In this document: positions 48,130 through 56,554 of the stretch, piece after piece
How positions within the stretch are numbered: the stretch's first letter is position 1
How the letters are laid out: each line of letters begins with the position of its first letter
Origin: Hyphococcus lacteus
GTDB lineage: Bacteria > Pseudomonadota > Alphaproteobacteria > Caulobacterales > Parvularculaceae
Assembly: GCF_041058985.1 (NCBI RefSeq)
Contig: NZ_JBEHZE010000001.1
Coordinates: 434,001-498,000, forward strand
DNA length: 64,000 bases
Direction of reading: 5' to 3'
The notes under the pieces: model-generated
The model's input: the letters and a program-made list of their open reading frames with translations, nothing else
Databases searched by the model: none
What the model was told of the DNA's origin: nothing
Program-made: the position numbers and the translations under genes

Positions 48130-48299
48130 GACGCTGCTTCCTCGGTTGCAATGAGAGTGGGAGCCCTAATGCACCAATGGCCTTTTTACAATCATTGAGC
48201 TCGCAAGCTTCAATACCCAATGATTCGCCATTAACCATGCGCATAAATGGATAATTTTGATTATTTCTGCATTTTTCATGTTGCATCGCAAAAAATATA

Positions 48300-48328
48300 T
48301 TGCAATGCAAAATTTATATTTCTATAGT
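48300..48328 (+). promoter_or_regulatory. Sigma-70-type promoter of the small RNA
   Basis: TTGCAA (48300-48305), a 17-bp spacer and TATAGT (48323-48328) form a near-consensus promoter on the plus strand. No protein start follows within the next 90 bases, but hairpins and a terminator do. Transcription should begin at about 48335. Confidence 0.75.
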
Positions 48329-48334
48329 CGGTCT

Positions 48335-48418
48335 CGTAGCGCTTTTGCGTTACTGCCCAATTTTTGGGCGTTTCCTCCCTAACGACTTTGGCCGCGGTTC
48401 GTCCGCGGCCTTTTTTTT
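48335..48418 (+). ncRNA. Putative small RNA of about 84 nt with CCUCCC motif
   Basis: Between the promoter at 48300-48328 and a T-run ending at 48418 the plus strand forms three hairpins: GTAGCGC-TTTT-GCGTTAC (about 48336-48353), GCCCAA-TTT-TTGGGC (about 48355-48369), and the terminator. Between the second and third lies an unpaired TTTCCTCCCTAAC with CCUCCC, which can pair with ribosome-binding sites. Several alphaproteobacterial small RNAs have such anti-ribosome-binding-site motifs. No start codon with a ribosome-binding site is present. The RNA stands alone between the glycosyltransferase and the N-formylglutamate amidohydrolase genes. The family is not recognised. Confidence 0.7.
48390..48418 (+). 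terminator. Terminator of the small RNA
   Basis: GGCCGCGG and CCGCGGCC form an 8-bp stem with a TTCGT-type loop, followed by eight T residues on the plus strand. No plus-strand protein gene ends nearby, so it belongs to the small RNA. Confidence 0.9.
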
Positions 48419-48447
48419 ACACGGATTTCCTTGGCAAAAATCTGAAT

Positions 48448-49353
48448 TTATTCAGCTGCTTGTGCAACACAAAGATCGGCAGCATCGAACTCAGTTAACT
48501 TCCGCATCAACACAATCATATTCTCGCGCAAGACCTCAAACGCCTCTGTTCGCGTAATTCGGCGTTCATCAAGGTAAAGAGCACGGTTTATCTCAATCTG
48601 TAGCGCATGCACGCCTGTCCGTGGCCGCCCATAAGATGCTGCCACATAACCACCAGCATATGGCGCATTGCGGGTGACCTGATAGCCAAACCCTGTCAGC
48701 ACATCCTCTGCAAGGCGTACAATTTCAGGTGAACAGGACGACCCAAAACGATCCCCCAGCACGAAATCAATTGGCGGCTCACCTTCACGAAACGGTGCCC
48801 CACCAGCCGATGGCATAGAGTGACAATCAATCAAAATTGCGCAACCAAACCGCGCCCGTGCTTCGTCGACCAATCCACGTAAGGCCTTGTGGTACGGGTC
48901 ATAACACGCAGACAGCCTACGCTTTGCATCCATGAAATAGAGCTTCCGCCCATATATATCCTGACCGTCGGCCACGATCCGCGGAATGACGCCCAGTCCA
49001 GCAATCACTCGACTTGAACGGGTATCGGAACTTTTCGGCACATTATCAGTAAACATGCGCGGATCGAGTTCTTGGCGTGACCGGTTTACATCAACGAATG
49101 CTCGCGGAAACAATGCCCGCAACAAGGGTGACCCCATACGCGGGGCCTCATCAAACAGGAGGTCAACATAACTATCCTCAGATTGGCGCAGAGCATGACG
49201 ATCTAGACGAGAATTACGTAAAAGCTCACCAGGATAATCGCGACCTGAATGGGGAGAAGCAAAAATTACCGGTGAGCTCGTCTCAGCTGGGGCCAGCACG
49301 TCTATGGGACGGCGGCCCGGATATGAGGGAGAACTATCAATCTTTTCCGGCAT
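48448..49353 (-). CDS. N-formylglutamate amidohydrolase family protein
   Basis: This 301-residue protein belongs to the N-formylglutamate amidohydrolase (FGase) family: VIFASPHSGRDYP at about residues 29-41 (metal His), DVNRSRQELDPRMF, then AILIDCHSMPSAGG with the second metal His and Asp, and VHALQIEINRALYLDE near the end. The named reaction is hydrolysis of N-formylglutamate in histidine breakdown, but many family members have other roles. It is divergent from cpdR, an arrangement also known in Caulobacter. A signal peptide is absent. Confidence 0.88.
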   Translation of the reverse strand: MPEKIDSSPSYPGRRPIDVLAPAETSSPVIFASPHSGRDYPGELLRNSRLDRHALRQSEDSYVDLLFDEAPRMGSPLLRALFPRAFVDVNRSRQELDPRMFTDNVPKSSDTRSSRVIAGLGVIPRIVADGQDIYGRKLYFMDAKRRLSACYDPYHKALRGLVDEARARFGCAILIDCHSMPSAGGAPFREGEPPIDFVLGDRFGSSCSPEIVRLAEDVLTGFGYQVTRNAPYAGGYVAASYGRPRTGVHALQIEINRALYLDERRITRTEAFEVLRENMIVLMRKLTEFDAADLCVAQAAE

Positions 49354-49558
49354 TGCACACCTAGGCTTGAATTTAAGTCGACTTTGGGCATGTTAGCGTG
49401 AAGTTGTAGGGTTCGTTAAGGTCTTACCACTTAATGCGCTCTTAAACGGAGCATTTATTGCAAGACGAAGATAGAGCGCAGGGCTGGCGTCAGCCAGAAT
49501 CTCCCTTTAGGACAACCAACTCGTTGAAGATAACGAGATAGAGTAAAGGTCAGCGTAA

Positions 49559-49918
49559 ATGGCGGCGATTCTTTTGGCGGAAGATGATGATTCGATGCGG
49601 CGTTTTCTAAAGAAAGCGCTCGAACGTGCGGGTCATTCTGTAATTGATGCTTCACAGGGCGACGAAGCACTTACTGAGCTTCAATTGCGCGAGTTTGACC
49701 TTTTACTCACCGACATTGTGATGCCTGTTATGGACGGTATCGAGTTGGCGCGACGCGCAACCGAAATCGATCCAGAAATGAAAATCATGTTCATTACCGG
49801 CTTCGCAGCAGTCGCGCTGAACGCGGCGAACCAAGCTCCCGAGGACGCAAAAGTTCTATCCAAGCCATTTCACCTAAAAGATTTGGTGTTTGAGGTCGAA
49901 CGCGTTGTCGCGGCGTAG
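49559..49918 (+). CDS. cpdR: Response regulator CpdR
   Basis: This 119-residue stand-alone receiver domain matches CpdR: ILLAEDDDSMRRFLKKALER at residues 4-23, the phospho-acceptor D52 in LLLTDIVMPVMDG, FITGFAAVAL with the Thr switch residue, and VLSKPFHLKDLV with the Lys. In Caulobacter, unphosphorylated CpdR brings the ClpXP protease to the pole and allows CtrA breakdown, under control of the CckA-ChpT phosphorelay. It has no output domain. The neighbours, an N-formylglutamate amidohydrolase gene and tRNA-Val, support the call. A CtrA-like box lies upstream of nrdA in this window. Confidence 0.95.
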   Translation: MAAILLAEDDDSMRRFLKKALERAGHSVIDASQGDEALTELQLREFDLLLTDIVMPVMDGIELARRATEIDPEMKIMFITGFAAVALNAANQAPEDAKVLSKPFHLKDLVFEVERVVAA

Positions 49919-49999
49919 CCCAAAGCTACGCTAATAGGCTTGCATAGCTGGAAAATTCCCGTTACAGACCGTCCCCTTCGAGCGGACATCATCTTGCTC

Positions 50000-50074
50000 G
50001 GGCGCATAGCTCAGGGGTAGAGCGCTACCTTGACATGGTAGAGGTCCCAGGTTCGAAACCCGGTGCGCCCACCA
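50000..50074 (+). tRNA. tRNA-Val (GAC)
   Basis: The plus strand folds as a standard tRNA. The acceptor stem is GGGCGCA with UGCGCCC, followed by discriminator A and an encoded CCA. The D-arm is GCUC...GAGC, the anticodon arm CUACC-UUGACAU-GGUAG with anticodon GAC, and the T-arm CCAGG-UUCGAAA-CCCGG. Confidence 0.97.
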
Positions 50075-50168
50075 CTTTCAGTGGCAACAAAAAAACATCT
50101 CCAAGATTCAAAAACTTTCTCACGCAGCCGTTAACAGCGTGCTTCAATCTCTAAAATTATGATCGGAA

Positions 50169-50245
<77 letters not shown>

Positions 50246-50468
50246 TTTTAGGAGACCGCTGTTTACGCGATCGTCCGCCGTGCGGCAAGCCATTTGCTCG
50301 TTCCCCGACATTAACCAGAGGCCTCAAACATAATTAATGACTAAATGCTGCCCTCCTTTCGCCTTGCTTGATGGTTTATGGTACGGATTCTACAAAACTC
50401 TGGCGTGTTGTACTCCCTTTAATGGATGCCACCCGATATCGTGAAGAATAGGAAGCGAAAGAACAACC

Positions 50469-51434
50469 ATGAAGAATGTGACATCTGCCTTACTACGCAG
50501 TTTCCTTGGTCCTGCCGCCATTTTTCTTGCTACGCCGACGCTTGTTGCGGCACAGGCACCTGAAGAAGTTATTGAAGTTGAGACTGCGACGCCGGCTATG
50601 TGGCGTGTTACTGACGACGATTCTGAGTATTACCTTTTGGGCACCTTTCACATTTTACCGCCAAATTTGAATTGGCGTACGGATGACCTTGCCAAAGCTA
50701 TTGAGACGGCGGAAACAGTTTACTTCGAAGTCGATGCTGACGCGCCTGATGCTGCGTCAAAAACTCTAAACGTCATGATGACGGAAGGGTTTAACGCGCC
50801 GGGGAAAACCCTGAGCGGAATGCTCGAATCAAACGATGCACAAAAATTACGCGACATTGCGAGCGATCTAAACATTCCGTTCGCAGCAATCGATACGATG
50901 AGGCCATGGAATGCTTTTTTATCACTCAGTGTACAATTCATCGTCAACCAAGGGTTCGAACCTGGATCTGGTGTAGATAGCGTCCTCCTCAAGGAGGCAA
51001 AACAAACCCAAAAAGACGTAAGGTTTTTTGAAACACTAGAAGAACAGTTATCACTGTTTACAGGGCTCGATGCAGACACTGAAAAAATGCTTCTCGTCGT
51101 CACTTTGCGCGATTGGGAAGAACAAGAAGCGGCCTTTGATGACTTGTTCAGCGCTTGGGTTACGGGCAACGCCGCATTCCTAGACGAACAAATGAATGAC
51201 ATATTACAAGAGCAAGCACCATCTGTGTACGAGCGACTAATTGTTGCCCGTAACAAAGCTTGGGCTAATGAACTTGATGCGGCGCTCAAAAATGAATCCG
51301 GCAAAGGGCTTGTCGCAGTGGGTGCTGCGCACCTTGTTGGAGACCAATTTTCCGTACCCGCATTACTCGCGGCAAAAGGTTATGAAGTTAGCAGAGTCGA
51401 TACAAACACCCCTGCTAATGATAACAACCCATAA
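50469..51434 (+). CDS. TraB/GumN family protein, exported
   Basis: This 321-residue protein has a signal peptide of about 28 residues ending VAAQA, so it is predicted to be periplasmic or surface-exposed. The TraB/GumN signature is seen as YYLLGTFHILPPNLNW at about residues 56-71 (GTxH motif) and later GKGLVAVGAAHLVGDQF (the second GxxH). The family is thought to be metal-dependent, related to Tiki proteases, but the bacterial roles are poorly known. It ends 30 bp before gyrB, sharing a bidirectional terminator. Confidence 0.88.
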   Translation: MKNVTSALLRSFLGPAAIFLATPTLVAAQAPEEVIEVETATPAMWRVTDDDSEYYLLGTFHILPPNLNWRTDDLAKAIETAETVYFEVDADAPDAASKTLNVMMTEGFNAPGKTLSGMLESNDAQKLRDIASDLNIPFAAIDTMRPWNAFLSLSVQFIVNQGFEPGSGVDSVLLKEAKQTQKDVRFFETLEEQLSLFTGLDADTEKMLLVVTLRDWEEQEAAFDDLFSAWVTGNAAFLDEQMNDILQEQAPSVYERLIVARNKAWANELDAALKNESGKGLVAVGAAHLVGDQFSVPALLAAKGYEVSRVDTNTPANDNNP

Positions 51435-51463
51435 GTAAGGCCGGCAAATATGCCGGCCTTACT
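51434..51463. terminator. Bidirectional terminator between the TraB-like gene and gyrB
   Basis: AGTAAGGCCGGCA and TGCCGGCCTTACT form a 13-bp perfect stem with an AATA loop. It fills the 30 bp between two convergent genes. There is no long T-run, so termination strength is uncertain. Confidence 0.75.
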
Positions 51464-51464
51464 T

Positions 51465-53876
51465 CTATACGTCTAGCGCTGCGGAAAGCGCATTATCTTG
51501 AATAAATGCCCTTCGCGGCTCGACAACATCGCCCATTAAGCGTGAGAAAATGTCATCTGCCTCATCCGCCGCTTTAACTTTTACCTGCAATAACACACGC
51601 GCGTTTTCATCCAGGGTCGTTTCCCATAGCTGGTCCGGGTTCATCTCACCCAACCCCTTATAGCGCTGTACTGACACACCTTTTTCACCCGCCAATCGTA
51701 CAGCCCGAAGCAGGCTATTCGGCCCAGTGATCTGTGTTTTCTGGTCTTTGCGAACCCAATTTGCCGGTTTATCAAAAGCATCAGCAAGCTCGTTCATCCC
51801 AGCCTGCACCCGCTTAGCATCAGCGGAAAGAAGCATATCGCGGCTCAACTCATGCCGTTCCAAAACGCCCCGTAACTCACGCTCAAAGACATAACCCCCC
51901 TCGCCATCAGGCTTACCGGTCCAACCGCGTTCAAATTCATCCGCAATCATATCAAGACGGGCAGACACCTTTGCAGCCCGTTGCATCGCCTCATCGTCAT
52001 CCGGCGCTTCACTCAACGCACGCGCAAGTGCAGCCTGAACAATAATGTCTCGCGAAAACCGCAACGGAAACTCATCGATTGAATCCCGCACTTTACGCGC
52101 TTTATTGACAAGGTCTGCAAGGTCTGGGCCTGCAATACTTTCACCGTCCGCCAAGACCAATGCAGCTTCGGTAATCCCCTCAGCATAAAGATGGTTTTCC
52201 AGCGCTTGATCATCAAGTAGATATTGTTCGGATTTTCCTCGCGAAATTTTATAAAGCGGGGGTTGAGCGATATACAAATGCCCACGCCGAATTATTTCCG
52301 GCATCTGGCGGAAAAAGAACGTAAGCAACAATGTTCTAATATGCGCGCCATCGACGTCCGCGTCAGTCATAATAACGATTTTATGGTAGCGCAGCTTATC
52401 TGGATCAAAGTCATCACGCCCAATCCCGGTACCAAGGGCAGTGATCATTGTGCCAATTTCTTGGCTACTCAGCATTTTATCAAAACGCGCCCGCTCGACA
52501 TTTAGAATTTTACCGCGCAACGGCAGAACTGCTTGATTTTCGCGGTTTCGCGCCTGCTTGGCCGAACCACCAGCTGAATCACCCTCAACGATAAATATCT
52601 CTGCTTTAGCCGGATCACGCTCTTGGCAGTCGGCGAGTTTTCCCGGCAACGAAGCAACATCAAGTGCCGATTTTCTGCGGGTTAGCTCTCGCGCTTTGCG
52701 CGCCGCTTCACGGGCGGCGGCGGCCTCGGCAATTTTTTGCACGATCCGCTTGGCTTCGCCCGGATTTTCCTCGAACCACTCGCTTAATTTCTCATAAACC
52801 GCACCCTCGACTACTGGGCGAACCTCAGAAGAAACAAGTTTATCTTTTGTCTGCGAAGAGAACTTCGGATCAGGAACCTTTACGGATAGAACACAAGTCA
52901 ATCCTTCCCGCGCATCGTCACCTGTAACCGAAACTTTTTCTCTCTTTGCTATACCTGAGCTTTGAGCATAATTATTGATTACACGAGTCAATGCACCCCT
53001 GAAGCCAGCAAGGTGCGTACCACCATCACGCTGCGGGATGTTATTTGTGAAACAAAGAACTTTTTCATGGTAACTGTCATTCCACCACATCGCCACGTCA
53101 ACACTAAGGCCATCGCGCTCGGATACAAATGAAAGTGGCTCACTCAACAAAGGCGTTTTAGAAGAATCGAGATAACGAATGAAGGCTTCTAGTCCGCCTT
53201 CATAAAACATGTCTTCAATGCGTGTTTCGACATGGCGCTTATCAATTAGTTTGATAGCAACGCCCGAATTCAAGAATGCTAACTCGCGCAGACGATGTTC
53301 CAATGTATCAAAGTCGAATTCAACACCAGTAAAAATCTTGTCTGATGGGCTAAAGGTAACTTCAGTACCCGTATTTTTTGCGTCACCCACGACCACTAGA
53401 TCGGCCTCTGGCTCCCCCATCTTGAAGCGCATAAAATGTTCTTTTCCATTTCGGAAAATTCGCAAATCAAGCTCTTCGGAAAGCGCATTCACAACCGAAA
53501 CACCCACACCGTGAAGACCGCCAGAAACCTTGTAAGAGTTTTGATCAAACTTTCCGCCCGCATGTAATTGCGTCATAATCACTTGCGCAGCTGATACACC
53601 CTCTTCGGCATGTATGGCTGTCGGAATACCCCGGCCATTATCGGTCACGGTGACAGAGCCGTTCTCATTGAGAATGACTTGGACCAAGTCACAATGTCCG
53701 GCGAGAGCCTCATCAATGGCGTTGTCCACGACCTCGTAGACCATATGATGTAAACCAGATCCATCATCGGTATCGCCTATGTACATACCAGGACGCTTTC
53801 GAACAGCATCTAGGCCTTTGAGTACTTTAATGGATTCAGCACCGTATTCATCTTTCGGCGCGGCGTTATTCGCCAT
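51465..53876 (-). CDS. gyrB: DNA gyrase subunit B
   Basis: This 803-residue subunit has the GHKL ATPase at residues about 20-220: VVDNAIDEALAGHCD with the catalytic Glu/Asn, NGRGIPTAIHAEEG, and VSGGLHGVGVSVVNAL. The transducer domain follows, then the TOPRIM domain with EGDSAGGSAKQARNRENQAV and the DADVDG metal motif. The C-terminal half includes the long insert typical of proteobacterial GyrB, and QRYKGLGEMNPDQLWETT. With GyrA it introduces negative supercoils. It is the last gene of the dnaA-dnaN-recF-gyrB run; recF ends 18 bp upstream. Confidence 0.98.
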   Translation of the reverse strand: MANNAAPKDEYGAESIKVLKGLDAVRKRPGMYIGDTDDGSGLHHMVYEVVDNAIDEALAGHCDLVQVILNENGSVTVTDNGRGIPTAIHAEEGVSAAQVIMTQLHAGGKFDQNSYKVSGGLHGVGVSVVNALSEELDLRIFRNGKEHFMRFKMGEPEADLVVVGDAKNTGTEVTFSPSDKIFTGVEFDFDTLEHRLRELAFLNSGVAIKLIDKRHVETRIEDMFYEGGLEAFIRYLDSSKTPLLSEPLSFVSERDGLSVDVAMWWNDSYHEKVLCFTNNIPQRDGGTHLAGFRGALTRVINNYAQSSGIAKREKVSVTGDDAREGLTCVLSVKVPDPKFSSQTKDKLVSSEVRPVVEGAVYEKLSEWFEENPGEAKRIVQKIAEAAAAREAARKARELTRRKSALDVASLPGKLADCQERDPAKAEIFIVEGDSAGGSAKQARNRENQAVLPLRGKILNVERARFDKMLSSQEIGTMITALGTGIGRDDFDPDKLRYHKIVIMTDADVDGAHIRTLLLTFFFRQMPEIIRRGHLYIAQPPLYKISRGKSEQYLLDDQALENHLYAEGITEAALVLADGESIAGPDLADLVNKARKVRDSIDEFPLRFSRDIIVQAALARALSEAPDDDEAMQRAAKVSARLDMIADEFERGWTGKPDGEGGYVFERELRGVLERHELSRDMLLSADAKRVQAGMNELADAFDKPANWVRKDQKTQITGPNSLLRAVRLAGEKGVSVQRYKGLGEMNPDQLWETTLDENARVLLQVKVKAADEADDIFSRLMGDVVEPRRAFIQDNALSAALDV

Positions 53877-53893
53877 GAGATTATCTTTCTTTT

Positions 53894-55120
53894 TTACGTC
53901 AATGTAGTTTCAAGAACCGCGCCGCTTTGAACATCAAAATGTTGCGCGCGATCACCCCAAGCATCAAACAAGGATTTATCCGTTCCCGTCACAAATGCCT
54001 GAAAACCAAGCTCATCCAATATTGTAAAAAGTGCGGCGCGCCGATCGGGGTCTAAATGTGCTGCAATTTCATCAAGCAACAAAATCAACGGTGCCTCGGC
54101 CTCGCGTTCGGCAAGCGCTCGTGCGTTCGCAAGCACCAAACCGATAAGAAGCGCTTTCTGCTCTCCGGTTGAACATAACCGAGCGGGTCGGCTCTTTGCC
54201 CGATGCACAACATTTAGATCACTTCGATGCGGCCCCGAAAGCGCTCGCCCCGCCTCCATATCTCTACGACGGCAGGCGCGTAGTTTTTCAACAAAATTTG
54301 CCGTCACATCAACAACAGTTGTGTTTTCCAATGCGCCTTCCAACTCTCCTTCAAGAGAAATATCAGCTGTCGGAAAAACCGAAGCTTCTGTCGTAACATC
54401 CGCTTCCTTTAAACGCTCGGTCATCGCGCGCCGTGCATCCGCAATTTCAGCACCAGCATTTGCCATCTGTTGCTCGACAGCCCCAAGCCATTCCTCATCG
54501 CGTCCGCCCTCTTCCAGCAAACGTTGCCGCTGGCGCATCGCTTGTTCATAAGCCGTCGATCGGCGACCATGCGAGGGGTCATGCGCCAGTGTCATTCTAT
54601 CGAGAAAACGACGACGCTCACCCGCACCTTCCATGAACAATCGGTCTTGCGCCGGTGTAAGCCACAAAAATCGCAAGTGCTGTGCAAAAGCGCCGGGCCC
54701 TGACGCATCTCGGTCGTCAAGCCTGCAAACGCGGCGGGCCGGCTTCGATGCAGAAACCCCTACACCAAAACGGCGCTCATCTTCCCCATCATCCACGCGA
54801 GCTGAAACGGCCCATCCGCCAGTGCCGCCAATGCGCGGTAATTCATCTAGCCTAGCGCCACGCACACCGCGGCCCGGCCCGATCAGCGAAATCGCTTCAA
54901 GAATATTTGTTTTTCCGGCACCATTTGCGCCTGAGATCGCCACTGGACGCCCATCGAACTCAATTTCAGCCCGATCATAAGATCGGAAATCAGTAATCGT
55001 TAGCCGCTTGATCCGCGCACCTTTATGGGACGCAAGTATGGTTGACGCATCCCGCTGACCGAGATCGTCTCGGTCGCAATCCGCGCCGTCATCCCAATTT
55101 TTAACAGCAGCTTCACTCAA
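53894..55120 (-). CDS. recF: DNA replication and repair protein RecF
   Basis: This 408-residue SMC-like ATPase has Walker A GANGAGKTNILEAI at about residues 66-79, the signature region CSTGEQKALLIGLVLA, and Walker B LILLLDEIAAHLDP. RecF helps load RecA at gaps through RecO and RecR. The start is a TTG at 55120, 3 bp after dnaN; no ATG or GTG fits between it and the conserved core, so about 38 extra acidic N-terminal residues (KNWDDGADCDRDDLGQRD) precede the usual start. GAGGG from the end of dnaN can serve as ribosome-binding site. The N-terminal extension is unusual. Confidence 0.95.
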   Translation of the reverse strand: MSEAAVKNWDDGADCDRDDLGQRDASTILASHKGARIKRLTITDFRSYDRAEIEFDGRPVAISGANGAGKTNILEAISLIGPGRGVRGARLDELPRIGGTGGWAVSARVDDGEDERRFGVGVSASKPARRVCRLDDRDASGPGAFAQHLRFLWLTPAQDRLFMEGAGERRRFLDRMTLAHDPSHGRRSTAYEQAMRQRQRLLEEGGRDEEWLGAVEQQMANAGAEIADARRAMTERLKEADVTTEASVFPTADISLEGELEGALENTTVVDVTANFVEKLRACRRRDMEAGRALSGPHRSDLNVVHRAKSRPARLCSTGEQKALLIGLVLANARALAEREAEAPLILLLDEIAAHLDPDRRAALFTILDELGFQAFVTGTDKSLFDAWGDRAQHFDVQSGAVLETTLT

Positions 55121-55123
55121 AAC

Positions 55124-56242
55124 TTAAACCCTCAACGGCATGAGAACGTAAAGCGCGCGTTCGTCTTCTTCATCCGTGATAACTGTTGGTGATGATGGGT
55201 CTGCCAAACGAAACGTCGCGGTTTCGCCGTCAATCTGCTGCGCGACATCAAGCAGATAGCGCGCATTAAATCCGATCTCGATTGGCTCACCACCGTAATC
55301 AACCGAAAGCTCTTCCAATGCAGACCCGGCCTCGGGGTTGTTGACCGTGAGCCGCAAGCGATCTGCATCAAGAGCCATTTTAACTGAACGCGTACGATCC
55401 GCAGAAACCGTAGAAACTCGGTCTACCGCTTTTGCAAAATCTTTCGTCTCAACTCGCAACACGTTGGAATTTCCCTTTGGGATAACGCGCTCATAGTCAG
55501 GGAAAGAGCCATCGATCAGTTTTGACGTTAGATAACCCGCCCCAAAGCCAAAACGAATTTTCGCCTCAGAAACCGCAACATCTACATTATCTTCAGCGTC
55601 TTCAAGCAAACGCCCCAACTCCGCGATTGCCTTACGAGGAACAATAACGCCAGGCATTGTAGCTGCGCCATCGGGAAGAGGCGCGTCGATTCGAGCAAGG
55701 CGGTGTCCATCAGTTGCAGCAGCACGCAACGCGGGCGCATCGCCATCGGTAAAGGCATGGAGATATACGCCATTGAGATAATAGCGCGTCTCTTCTTGCG
55801 ACATCGCAAAACGCGCCTTTTGTAATAAGCGACGCATATCCGATGTCGGCATAGCAAATCGTGTTTCGAGGTCTTCAGTAGCAAGGCTCGGGAAATCGTC
55901 TTCTGGTAAGACAGCAAGCTCAAATTGTGACCGGCCAGAAGACACTTGCAAGCGCCCCTCACCTGACGAAAGATCCAAACGGACCTGCGCACCGTCTGGC
56001 AAACGCTTAACAATTTCAAAAAGCGTCAATGCGGAAACCGTCGTTGCACCGCTTGTGGCCACATCCGCCGGGGCCGCCTCTGATATTTCGATATCAAGAT
56101 CAGTTGCGGTCAACGTCAATGTACTACCGTCAGCCTGTAACAACACATTCGATAGGATCGGTATTGTGTTGCGGCGCTCGACGACGCTTTGCACATGCCC
56201 CAATGCTTTCGACAAGGCGGACCGTTCAATCGTAACTTTCAT
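55124..56242 (-). CDS. dnaN: DNA polymerase III sliding clamp, beta subunit
   Basis: This 372-residue protein has the three-domain clamp fold: MKVTIERSALSKALGHVQSV at the start, YYLNGVYLHAFTD and ATDGHRLARIDAPL in the middle, and YVLMPLRV at the end, matching the usual MPM/LRL-type C-terminus. Dimers encircle DNA and tether the polymerase. The ATG at 56242 starts the conserved sequence; a longer open frame to 56293 adds unrelated residues. It is 312 bp from dnaA, so it probably has its own promoter, and it is coupled to recF. Confidence 0.97.
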   Translation of the reverse strand: MKVTIERSALSKALGHVQSVVERRNTIPILSNVLLQADGSTLTLTATDLDIEISEAAPADVATSGATTVSALTLFEIVKRLPDGAQVRLDLSSGEGRLQVSSGRSQFELAVLPEDDFPSLATEDLETRFAMPTSDMRRLLQKARFAMSQEETRYYLNGVYLHAFTDGDAPALRAAATDGHRLARIDAPLPDGAATMPGVIVPRKAIAELGRLLEDAEDNVDVAVSEAKIRFGFGAGYLTSKLIDGSFPDYERVIPKGNSNVLRVETKDFAKAVDRVSTVSADRTRSVKMALDADRLRLTVNNPEAGSALEELSVDYGGEPIEIGFNARYLLDVAQQIDGETATFRLADPSSPTVITDEEDERALYVLMPLRV

Positions 56243-56554
56243 GCAGAATGCTCTCTCGAAATGATGCTTCTCGCTAACAGCCCTCCAGGACAATCAGCAA
56301 AAAAGCCGCCGGGACGACACGAAAGCCTTCCTGAAAAGCTTGCCCAGGCCCGAGGTTTGTCCCTCATATTGACCCGCCCAAAATCAGCAGTTCAGAAAAG
56401 TTAACGCGGCGAATCGCCGAGCGAAATGACGTAAAATAGTATAGCCGAAACAACCCCCAAAAAGCTAGCGCCGACGCTCATTTCAAGCATCGGCGCGCAT
56501 TCGGTAGACCGTTGTTTTTTATGCTAATTTTGAACGCAAATTTTGCGCAGGAAT
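56243..56554. other. Spacer between dnaA and dnaN
   Basis: The 312 bp between the dnaN start and dnaA stop hold no gene I can support. CAGCAGTTC and GTTAACGCGG lie near 56390, and the stretch AAAAAAACAACGG (minus strand) follows the dnaA end, but no perfect terminator or DnaA box was found. A dnaN promoter is expected here. Confidence 0.35.

Noticed and set aside
50075..50097. Hairpin CCACT-TTC-AGTGG after tRNA-Val as terminator
   Set aside because: Only 5 bp and followed by A rather than T on the transcribed strand.
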